This document shows, one piece after another, positions 45,002 through 49,984 of a stretch of DNA of 49,984 nucleotides. A model generated the notes under the pieces. It searched no databases. It saw nothing but the letters and a program-made list of their open reading frames with translations, and was not told the origin of the DNA. The DNA is from a virus. Position 1 is the stretch's first letter; each line of letters opens with the position of its first letter. The position numbers and the translations under genes were made by a program. The stretch covers positions 1-49,984 of IMG/VR virus record IMGVR_UViG_3300030450_002208; one strand, written 5' to 3'.

Positions 45002-46805
45002 ATCTAATACCTTCCTTTCTGCCTTTTAGCATGTTAATATATGTCCAATATTCACTTCTTGTATTTATATATCCATTAGCAAATAGCCAAGAATAGTGAG
45101 TATTTTCTATATCTCTTGTGGTTAATATTTTAATTGCCTGATTATAATTCAAGCCTTTAGTTTTTGAAGTTAACTCATCAAACATTGCTCCATTATCATT
45201 GTATATTTTACCTAATGCAAAATTTCTTTCACATACTTCAAATATTTTAATGATATTGTCTCCCGTTGGACCAGATATTATAAAGCTATCAAGATATTCA
45301 TAACAATCAGTATAATCAACTGTGCTAGTATTTGAATTAAATATACGCATTAAGTTTACTATTGTTAATTTCTTTGATTTATAGAAATAATATAAATCAG
45401 CAAATATCTCATATACTTGTTTAGTATCTACTTCATTAGATAAGTGTATACATAGCTTATTATATGCTTGAATCCAATTTTCATCAACTTCATCCATCCA
45501 TGATACTTTATCTACATTTAGCTTTTCATAAATCTTGCATTTATCTTTAATAGCACATCCTGTACAAAACTTTTCAGCAAATGCTATTTTAGATTCATGA
45601 TTATCGCATGATTTAATATGAGATTTACATGGCTCATTACTACCTGATACTAAAGCTCTAGTAACATCATTCCATTCTTCACGTACTCCAAATGATAATT
45701 GATTGAGTCCATTTAATGGAGATGTAGTTCCTGCTGAGAATGAATTAGCCCATATATATAGATGTGATTTTAATAACTCTATATTACCTGATAATAAAGC
45801 ATTGAATATATCGTTAGTTAATTCACCTAAACATATGTTGCCATTACTATAACTATTATAGTAACTTAGAGCATTTGTTGTACTTCTTCCTCTGTATATA
45901 AATGGATGCTGAGTTCCTTGATATAAGGGATATCCTTGTGCTACAGTTCCAATAAACTCAGTTTTTACTGTATGTTGCTTTTTTGTTATTCTACGATAAT
46001 TAGTTAATAAAGTAACAAAATCTATTGTAAATGTAACAACAATATCCCCATAAGGAAGTTTAGCGTATTCTATACTCATAGCTGAATTAGTTAAATTAAT
46101 AACTACATCTTTAAGTAATACGCTTATATTAACAAACCATTTGCGTGGATTAGGTTCTTTAGAAGAAGTTGTTAATTGTTGATAATAATCATCTAAATCA
46201 TTATACATTTCACGATTATAAGAGCCTATTACTTTATTATCTTGATTAATTATAGGATATAATCTTGGTACACAACCACCATATGTTCCTGCATAATCAC
46301 TATTATGATAACCTCTTAAACGTCTTCCAAAGTAAGGTACTGGGCTAATAGATACTTCAACATTATTATATTCTTCTAGGAACTTTTGTAATACTTCATT
46401 TAAAAGCTCTTTTGATTTATCTAAATCATCATCATTAAATAGCTCTATACCTTCTTTTCTATAATTATATAGCATGCTATCTAATTTCTCTAGATTATCT
46501 GAAAAGTTATTATAATTCCATTGATTCCTTTCTAATAGTTTATGAATACTATTAGCACCTCTTCTTTTCTTCCAGTGTGGATACAGTACATTATCTACAC
46601 TAGCTTTTATTTTATCATATGTACCTGGTTGCCATCTTGAACTTTTAGTAGCAACTAAATCCATATCATATCTTTCATTAAAATTTGCTAATTTCTCAGC
46701 AAATTCTGCATATCCTGATAACTCTTTATAATCTAAATGATTTAAACTCAATTCAGGTAATTCAGATGTTTCAGTCTTTTCGTTAAATTCGAATGAATAT
46801 TGCAT
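44991..46805 (-). CDS. Putative E2-like conjugating protein, 604 aa
   Basis: The key site is QHPFIYRG (His300-Pro301), followed by SNGNICLGELTNDIF (Cys325), a hydrophobic helix, W353 and TTSPLNGL. This is the order of ubiquitin E2 active sites (HPN...G.ICL...W......PLN) and of prokaryotic E2 proteins with HPxV...G.ICLG. Strands around 220-275 (VVINLTN, DIVVTFTIDF) could form the UBC sheet. The spacing from HP to Cys is about 25, longer than in eukaryotic E2. A Cys cluster (FCTGCAIKDKCKIY) follows near 414, perhaps a zinc or Fe-S site. The first 150 residues are helical. Context with JAB, E1 and a beta-grasp gene supports the call. Confidence 0.6.
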   Translation of the reverse strand: MQYSFEFNEKTETSELPELSLNHLDYKELSGYAEFAEKLANFNERYDMDLVATKSSRWQPGTYDKIKASVDNVLYPHWKKRRGANSIHKLLERNQWNYNNFSDNLEKLDSMLYNYRKEGIELFNDDDLDKSKELLNEVLQKFLEEYNNVEVSISPVPYFGRRLRGYHNSDYAGTYGGCVPRLYPIINQDNKVIGSYNREMYNDLDDYYQQLTTSSKEPNPRKWFVNISVLLKDVVINLTNSAMSIEYAKLPYGDIVVTFTIDFVTLLTNYRRITKKQHTVKTEFIGTVAQGYPLYQGTQHPFIYRGRSTTNALSYYNSYSNGNICLGELTNDIFNALLSGNIELLKSHLYIWANSFSAGTTSPLNGLNQLSFGVREEWNDVTRALVSGSNEPCKSHIKSCDNHESKIAFAEKFCTGCAIKDKCKIYEKLNVDKVSWMDEVDENWIQAYNKLCIHLSNEVDTKQVYEIFADLYYFYKSKKLTIVNLMRIFNSNTSTVDYTDCYEYLDSFIISGPTGDNIIKIFEVCERNFALGKIYNDNGAMFDELTSKTKGLNYNQAIKILTTRDIENTHYSWLFANGYINTRSEYWTYINMLKGRKEGIRYDS

Positions 46806-46822
46806 TTTTATTTACCTCTTTT

Positions 46823-46889
46823 TATATAAGGGGAGATTGTATCACACATCTCGCTGTTTGAGGAAAGGATAAGTATCCCCCCTTATGTA
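46823..46889 (-). ncRNA. Structured intergenic element 5
   Basis: An 11 bp stem with one G-T pair (46823-46833 with 46879-46889, core ATAAGGGG/CCCCTTAT) closes a 45-base loop that contains CAGCGAG on the minus strand. It lies immediately upstream of the ribosome site of the E2-like gene. It resembles the other boundary elements in size and placement. Confidence 0.5.
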
Positions 46890-46897
46890 TTCTAGTA

Positions 46898-47026
46898 TTA
46901 ATCAAATAAGCTGATTAGGAATTGAGGAAGTGACTTGACGTCTATTGCTAATTTCCCGATAAATCGGCCCATAGCTTCACCGTACTGTGCTTTTTCTCTA
47001 CCTAAAAGAACCTTATTTGTACTCAA
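46898..47026 (-). CDS. Small ORF between the beta-grasp and E2-like genes, 42 aa
   Basis: The likely start is TTG at 47026; no good ribosome site is at proper distance. The product reads like protein (STNKVLLGREKAQYGEAM, then a helix ending FLISLFD). It lies in the same frame as the beta-grasp gene, directly after its TAA plus three codons. It is thus either a separate small protein of the cassette or a readthrough extension. Function unknown. Confidence 0.5.
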   Translation of the reverse strand: MSTNKVLLGREKAQYGEAMGRFIGKLAIDVKSLPQFLISLFD

Positions 47027-47035
47027 TGTGATAAT

Positions 47036-47287
47036 TTACTGATTACCACCTCTTTTATTGCCTGCAACATGTACTACTCTGTCATCTGCTGCTACTGGTG
47101 TTGCATCTGAAGCAATTACATCATTAACAGTAACGTGTCCTGTTAATCCTAGTTCTGCTTTTAATGCACCAACTGTATTAGCTGCGTGCTCTTCTGTTGC
47201 TGCCATTACAACTCTAGTTGGTTCTAGAGTCATACTTCCATTCATTAGTTGTATCACCACTTCAGTGATTACTGTTTCTGTAGCCAT
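47036..47287 (-). CDS. Putative ubiquitin-like beta-grasp protein ending GG-NQ, 83 aa
   Basis: The order strand (EVVIQLMNGS), strand (PTRVVMAAT), helix (TVGALKAELGLTG), strand (HVTVNDVIA), strand (VAADDRVVHVAG) and a KRGG end fits the ThiS/MoaD/ubiquitin beta-grasp fold. In that fold a VxVN strand precedes a DGDxV turn. Two residues (Asn-Gln) follow the double glycine, so a protease such as the neighbouring JAB protein would be needed to free the GG terminus. It is the first cassette gene, with an AAAGGTAGG site. The fold is inferred from pattern, not search. Confidence 0.6.
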   Translation of the reverse strand: MATETVITEVVIQLMNGSMTLEPTRVVMAATEEHAANTVGALKAELGLTGHVTVNDVIASDATPVAADDRVVHVAGNKRGGNQ

Positions 47288-47464
47288 TTAAGACCTACCT
47301 TTCTCGTCCTTCGACGAATTGTGAGAACTCTTGTTCTCGTGATTAATCATTAATATGCTCTCAACCATAGAGACCATATTCACGTGTTCTTTCTCTTCAT
47401 TATATTTTAACTGTTTTAGTAATTTCTTACCCTTTTCAGTTAACTTATATAATCTTTCTGCCAT
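47288..47464 (-). CDS. Small basic protein with helical N-terminus, 58 aa
   Basis: The ATG at 47464 follows GAGGAGGACTAAGT. The N-terminus (MAERLYKLTEKGKKLLKQLK) resembles the recognition/wing part of small winged-helix regulators; the C-terminus is Ser/Lys-rich. Its last 60 bases encode two perfect small hairpins (GAGAAC/GTTCTC and TCGTC/GACGA) just before the ribosome site of the beta-grasp gene. A regulatory role is possible but unproven. Confidence 0.6.
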   Translation of the reverse strand: MAERLYKLTEKGKKLLKQLKYNEEKEHVNMVSMVESILMINHENKSSHNSSKDEKGRS

Positions 47465-47466
47465 AC

Positions 47467-47664
47467 TTAGTCCTCCTCTAATATATGTATGTTCATTTTA
47501 TCTACTAAAAATAGCAATTCTGCTATTTCAAAGAAATCCTCATGAGTAACACCTTCAGCATTATCTATAATAATTAATGCTAGTTGTAGTGTTTTATTAT
47601 TCATTTGCATTACTTTCTTTTTAAATAGCTCATATTTAGCCATTACTTGTTCTACTTTTTCCAA
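47467..47664 (-). CDS. Hypothetical helical protein, 65 aa
   Basis: The TTG at 47664 has GGAAGGAG just upstream; an in-frame ATG at 47643 is the alternative. The product is helical with a Lys-rich first part (KYELFKKKVMQMNNK) and an acidic hydrophobic second part (DFFEIAELLFLVDKM). It follows structured element 3. No family is recognised. Confidence 0.6.
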   Translation of the reverse strand: MEKVEQVMAKYELFKKKVMQMNNKTLQLALIIIDNAEGVTHEDFFEIAELLFLVDKMNIHILEED

Positions 47665-47686
47665 AGTATCTCCTTCCTATGTTTAT

Positions 47687-47775
47687 ATTAATTAAATAGT
47701 TCCTGCAACTTCCAGCCAGGCAATGTGAACTGTTGGGTCGGTATATAAGAGTTTTTATGCTACTATTTAATTAAT
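47687..47775 (-). ncRNA. Structured intergenic element 3
   Basis: A perfect 14 bp stem (47687-47700 with 47762-47775) closes a 61-base, GC-richer loop. It lies about 10 bases upstream of the ribosome site of the 65-residue gene. A 14 bp perfect match over this distance is unlikely by chance even in AT-rich DNA. The loop contains GGTCGG (plus strand) but not the TCGCG seen in elements 1, 2, 4 and 6. Confidence 0.55.
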
Positions 47776-47789
47776 TGTTTAATTGAGGT

Positions 47790-47828
47790 AGAGAGCCAGA
47801 TAGTAGTTAATTATCTAGCTCTCTTTTT
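47790..47828 (+). terminator. Candidate plus-strand intrinsic terminator in the leftward arm
   Basis: A 7 + 5 bp stem with one mismatch (47790-47802 with 47812-47824, nine-base loop) is followed on the + strand by a run of five T. Its direction opposes the genes around it. It could end a small antisense transcript or shield the operon from opposite transcription. On the minus strand it lacks a U-tract. Confidence 0.4.
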
Positions 47829-47919
47829 CAGAGTATCAAAGGAGTGGAATGAAAGGTTGTATATCAATAAAAGACCTATTACCACTCGGCATGTCTCGCG
47901 ATGAATGCTCTCTACTCTG
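47829..47919 (-). ncRNA. Structured intergenic element 6
   Basis: A 7 bp stem (47829-47835 with 47913-47919) closes the element. Inside are GAGTGG/CCACTC (47842-47847 with 47882-47887) and GCAT/ATGC (47889-47892 with 47905-47908), the latter around TCGCG (47896-47900). It lies behind the stop of the gene at 47929. A 25-codon + strand ORF overlaps it. Confidence 0.45.
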
Positions 47920-47926
47920 TCAGTAA
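47849..47926 (+). CDS. Possible antisense mini-ORF, 25 aa
   Basis: On the + strand, AAAGGAG lies four bases before an ATG that opens MKGCISIKDLLPLGMSRDEC and stops at TAA after 25 codons. It runs against the flanking genes and overlaps structured element 6. The ribosome site is perfect, but so short an ORF can arise by chance. Listed with low confidence. Confidence 0.2.
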   Translation: MKGCISIKDLLPLGMSRDECSLLCQ

Positions 47927-47928
47927 GT

Positions 47929-48450
47929 TTACATGAAGAATGGCCATAATATTATTTCACAGACCATTCCTACTATTCTTGGTTCTTGCGTTACTACCAA
48001 TCCTAATAATAGATATAAATATATTATCCAGAATGATACGTATTGCTTTTCGCCTAATGTCATCTTTTTCCACCAAGGCATTTTATTAAACTTTGATGAC
48101 ATTTTATCATATTCATCATTAATACGAGAGCGCTCTTTTTCCGACCCTATTTTATCAAATAATTTCTCTTCAAAGTCGTGTGGAACTTTTAACGCTTTAC
48201 CTTCTTTTAATAACTTTTGGAAAGTTTTCTCCCATTTTTCCACTTCTTCATCAGTTAATGGTGCAAATGTTAATGTATCCATGTATTCTGCCTCTTCAGG
48301 CGGATAATCAGGTGACCAATTATCATCTATTACACAATCACTAACATCAACTCCATTTTCTCTTAATTCACGTACTGCATCATCCATAGTTTCAGGAATA
48401 TTATCACATTCCTCTACTAATTTACCTTTTCTATAATATTTCCAGCTCAT
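47929..48450 (-). CDS. Acidic protein with C-terminal membrane segments, 173 aa
   Basis: The first 130 residues are soluble, acidic and helical (TDEEVEKWEKTFQKLLKEGK). The C-terminal 40 residues hold two hydrophobic segments (VSFWIIYLYLLLGLVV and IVGMVCEIILWPFFM). It may be a tail-anchored early protein acting at the host membrane, for example in takeover or superinfection exclusion. No family is recognised. Confidence 0.65.
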   Translation of the reverse strand: MSWKYYRKGKLVEECDNIPETMDDAVRELRENGVDVSDCVIDDNWSPDYPPEEAEYMDTLTFAPLTDEEVEKWEKTFQKLLKEGKALKVPHDFEEKLFDKIGSEKERSRINDEYDKMSSKFNKMPWWKKMTLGEKQYVSFWIIYLYLLLGLVVTQEPRIVGMVCEIILWPFFM

Positions 48451-48588
48451 TTATTTATCCTCGCTTTCTTTATTTATACTATCATTATCATAACGTGGTA
48501 TTTCACATTTACATTTTAATCTTTGAGATACATCACCATAAATTATTGTTTGATGACCATCTTTACATTTAGTACATTTTGTATTCAT
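48451..48588 (-). CDS. Small Cys-rich zinc-finger-like protein, 45 aa
   Basis: The ATG at 48588 follows AAGAGGTAGTAAG. The product opens MNTKCTKCKDGHQTI and continues to KCKCEI, giving a CxxC...CxC set suited to one zinc ion. The tail is acidic. Its stop overlaps the region just before the next ATG, so the pair may be coupled. Preceded by structured element 4. Confidence 0.6.
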   Translation of the reverse strand: MNTKCTKCKDGHQTIIYGDVSQRLKCKCEIPRYDNDSINKESEDK

Positions 48589-48636
48589 CTTACTACCTCT
48601 TTTCTTTATTTTACGTGTTTATTATTAAAAAATTTA

Positions 48637-48765
48637 AAACTACCTAAAAGTATCTACAGCAGTTACTGTCGCGACTCTGCCTCTATGACATCACCCATAT
48701 AATGCCTTTCGTTATACTGCTTGGACTTACATATATGTTTGTTAATAGTCTCTTTTAGGTAGTTT
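48637..48765 (-). ncRNA. Structured intergenic element 4
   Basis: A perfect 14 bp stem (48637-48650 with 48752-48765) closes a 101-base loop. A GCAG/CTGC stem (48659-48662 with 48677-48680) carries TCGCG (48669-48673) in its loop. It lies about 37 bases upstream of the ribosome site of the 45-residue zinc-finger-like gene. It is the longest member of the boundary elements. Confidence 0.55.
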
Positions 48766-48974
48766 ATTTAATGCGGATGCATGAAGCAAATTCACTATTC
48801 AGGAGCGACCTGTAATAGCTATATGAATCAGTCCATACATCACTTTTGTCAATCAAAATTTTATAGATATGTCTATTAGCTAGCCTTTGTTTATTTTATA
48901 CAGAGTATTACATCTGAGCTAATTTATCACTAATAGTAAAGATGTGTACATCATCACCATATCTAATTACGTGT
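48766..48974 (-). other. Gene-poor stretch with cryptic coding-like fragments
   Basis: No gene with a normal start is seen. One minus-strand frame holds two protein-like runs separated by TAA codons. The first (about 48917-48990) includes VIRYGDDVHIFTISDKLAQM. The second (about 48770-48900) includes IYKILIDKSDVWTDSYSYY and could start at a TTG. They may be decayed genes or chance open frames. TTACGTGTTTATT occurs at 48611 and in nearly the same form near 48967. Confidence 0.3.
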
Positions 48975-49109
48975 TTATTTAGTATTAAAGTAAATTGCTT
49001 TTAACTGCCTTTTACTCTTTTTATTAAAAAAACTTTTACTTCTATTAAACCTAGAGCTTGCCCAATCGACAAGCTCATATTTATACTTATAAGGACAATA
49101 ATTATACAT
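48975..49109 (-). CDS. Small basic protein, 44 aa
   Basis: The ATG at 49109 overlaps the end of the upstream gene. The product (MYNYCPYKYKYELVDWASSR, then SKSFFNKKSKRQLKAIYFNT) resembles a small early phage protein type with a RFNRSK..NKKSK.QL core that I have seen without known function. Overlap and sequence quality support it as real. Confidence 0.6.
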   Translation of the reverse strand: MYNYCPYKYKYELVDWASSRFNRSKSFFNKKSKRQLKAIYFNTK

Positions 49110-49245
49110 AATTAAGGCACTCCTTATCATTGCAATCAACTTTACAATCATCAATATGATTTAACTCTTTATTAGCTAAATCTATTTGACAAGTTTCACA
49201 TAAAGTATCATAATATAACTCTGCTATATCAGCATTATTTATCAT
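49102..49245 (-). CDS. Small Cys-rich protein, 47 aa
   Basis: The ATG at 49245 has AAAAGGAG upstream. The product carries five cysteines (LCETCQID, then DDCKVDCNDKECLN), a CxxC followed by CxxxC and CxxxxC, which suits metal binding. It is acidic overall. It is the first gene after the minus-strand terminator, so it may have its own promoter in 49246-49307. Function unknown. Confidence 0.6.
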   Translation of the reverse strand: MINNADIAELYYDTLCETCQIDLANKELNHIDDCKVDCNDKECLNYV

Positions 49246-49307
49246 TTTTAACTCCTTTTTATTTAAATAAAATCTGTTTCACACGCAGTTATGTGTGTGG
49301 TATAAAT

Positions 49308-49355
49308 AAAAAAAGCCTTACTTACCCTGCTGATTGAAACAAGGTAAGTAAGGCT
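49308..49355 (-). terminator. Strong minus-strand intrinsic terminator
   Basis: A perfect 13 bp stem (49314-49326 with 49343-49355) and 16-base loop are followed on the minus strand by seven U. It lies 25 bases behind the stop of the first leftward gene and separates it from the rest of the arm. The first gene may thus be expressed alone or at a higher level, with read-through or anti-termination controlling the genes beyond. Confidence 0.85.
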
Positions 49356-49379
49356 AATATGCTTAAATGCAAAGAATGG

Positions 49380-49664
49380 TTAGTTTGTACCAAACGCTCC
49401 AAGCATTTCATCATCAGAAGTCTCACGAGGAGGCATTATGATGAAATGTGCATCGTTACAAACTTGTTTCCCAGTAACACTATCAAAAGATGTTTCAGCG
49501 GGAAAAAGTTTACAAACTAATCCATTTTCAGCGGCTAAGTTTTGGATTTCTTGCAAGTCAGAATTGGTAGATTGCTGATTGCGAAGTATAAAATACCAAT
49601 TGGAATTCTTAGAAACTCCAAAACTCGTTGCTAAACCTTTGCATTTTGTTAATAATAATTTCAT
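49380..49664 (-). CDS. First leftward early protein, 94 aa, unknown
   Basis: This is the promoter-proximal gene of the leftward arm with an AAAGGAAAA site before the ATG. It is a mixed alpha/beta protein (SNWYFILRNQQSTNSDLQEI, then HFIIMPPRETSDDEMLG) with three cysteines and no known motif. Isolation by a strong terminator and first place in the arm suggest an abundant, immediate-early host-takeover or anti-defence protein. That role is inference. Confidence 0.65.
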   Translation of the reverse strand: MKLLLTKCKGLATSFGVSKNSNWYFILRNQQSTNSDLQEIQNLAAENGLVCKLFPAETSFDSVTGKQVCNDAHFIIMPPRETSDDEMLGAFGTN

Positions 49665-49716
49665 TTGCTTTTCCTTTCTATTTGGTTAATGATTAATTAA
49701 ATTATTATGTTGGCTT

Positions 49717-49744
49717 TTTATAGCCGAAGGCGAATAGTGGTAAA
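49717..49744 (-). promoter_or_regulatory. Candidate leftward sigma70-like promoter
   Basis: On the minus strand TTTACC (49739-49744) and TATAAA (49717-49722) are separated by 16 bases, upstream of the first leftward gene. The match to the host-type consensus is fair only. It overlaps the end of the large stem-loop. Confidence 0.35.
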
Positions 49745-49850
49745 CGTTACCGCAGCCGTATTAAGTGCTGTTGCTTGAGGGTCGGCAGCAGAGAAAATTT
49801 CAACGAAAAGCCGACCCCACAGCAGTTAATGTTCACGGGGGCGGTAGCGT
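49744..49850. promoter_or_regulatory. Large five-segment stem-loop in the divergent control region
   Basis: Five collinear paired segments nest in one long hairpin: 49744-49753 with 49841-49850 (10 bp, one G-T), 49756-49759 with 49835-49838, 49760-49764 with 49826-49830, 49766-49771 with 49819-49824, and 49779-49786 with 49810-49817 (8 bp). The apical loop is 23 bases. It is GC-richer than its surroundings. It could be an origin, a packaging site, a structured RNA or a promoter element. No gene overlaps it. Confidence 0.65.
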
Positions 49851-49893
49851 ATATATCTCGTGCACGCATTCTAAGGCAATTTTTTGAAAAGGC

Positions 49894-49921
49894 TTGTTTT
49901 CAACGTGTTTCTGCTTATATA
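49894..49921 (+). promoter_or_regulatory. Candidate rightward sigma70-like promoter
   Basis: TTGTTT (49894-49899) and TATATA (49916-49921) lie 16 bases apart on the + strand. In the circular genome this points into the rightward arm about 200 bases before its first gene. The consensus match is fair only. Its -10 part lies in the terminal repeat. Confidence 0.3.
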
Positions 49922-49984
49922 GCTGTTGTTAAAGGGGGGCTTTATATAGCGTAGGTTATAGTTATATACCATAATAATACGTAA
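49904..49984. repeat. Right copy of the terminal direct repeat
   Basis: This repeats bases 1-80 with one extra G in the G-run (six instead of five). A homopolymer length difference is typical of sequencing error or of natural variation in a circularly permuted population. Confidence 0.95.

Noticed and set aside
47933-48307. Plus-strand ORF of 124 codons
   Set aside because: It lies opposite the acidic membrane-protein gene, has no ribosome site and reads as a low-quality mirror frame.
48700-48990. Recoding of TAA in the phage
   Set aside because: A protein-like frame crosses several TAA codons, but nearly all well-supported genes end in TAA, so genome-wide reassignment is excluded.
36424-49664. 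CRISPR array or retron
   Set aside because: The stem-closed elements are not regular repeats with spacers, and no reverse transcriptase or Cas gene is present.

Overview
The window is an essentially complete genome of an AT-rich tailed bacteriophage (Caudoviricetes). The first 80 bases recur as the last 81 bases, with one extra G in a G-run, so the contig is circular, circularly permuted or flanked by a short terminal repeat; the unit length is about 49.9 kb. A P22-type portal, a large tail hub/nozzle-like protein and the lack of a sheath, tube or tape measure suggest a podovirus. The host cannot be read from the sequence. No DNA polymerase, integrase, CRISPR array or convincing tRNA was seen.

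The right arm (213-36427, + strand) is one dense structural operon with overlapping or nearly touching genes. In order it holds: small genes and a lysozyme-like protein, a small membrane protein, an HELHH zinc-peptidase-like protein, terminase small and large subunits, portal, scaffold, major capsid protein, three related beta-rich surface proteins, three tiny protamine-like basic proteins, head-tail adaptor-like proteins, fibre-like proteins, holin-like membrane proteins, a calcineurin-like phosphoesterase, a 1112-residue tail protein, a gp53-like fibre, three presumed internal virion proteins and a giant 3336-residue protein. The giant protein carries a SLOG-like domain and, in its middle, the two signatures of a double-psi beta-barrel RNA polymerase, including a DxDxD metal-binding loop. 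It is probably a virion-carried RNA polymerase of the crAss-like phage type fused into a polyvalent internal protein.

The left arm (36424-49664, - strand) is the presumed early/replication arm. It encodes a primase-helicase fusion, a candidate ssDNA-binding protein, a Sak4-like ATPase, a RecB-like nuclease, a second PD-(D/E)XK-like protein, an HNH nuclease and many tiny proteins, several containing paired cysteines. The two arms converge with overlapping stop codons at 36424-36427 and diverge from a structured control region around 49665-212.

The most striking content is a ubiquitin-like conjugation cassette at 43438-47287. Reading leftward it encodes a beta-grasp protein ending GG-NQ, a 42-residue ORF, a 604-residue protein with an E2-like HP...NGxICLG active-site signature, a JAB/JAMM isopeptidase with a complete metal motif, and a ThiF/E1-like adenylating enzyme. 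This is the gene order (Ubl, E2, DUB, E1) of the bacterial anti-phage BilABCD system, here carried by a phage.

Several gene boundaries in the left arm hold 65-130 base elements closed by 7-14 bp stems, mostly just upstream of ribosome binding sites; four of them share a TCGCG loop. A larger five-segment stem-loop lies at 49744-49850. These are candidates for RNA processing sites, regulatory RNAs or unusual promoters for the virion polymerase.
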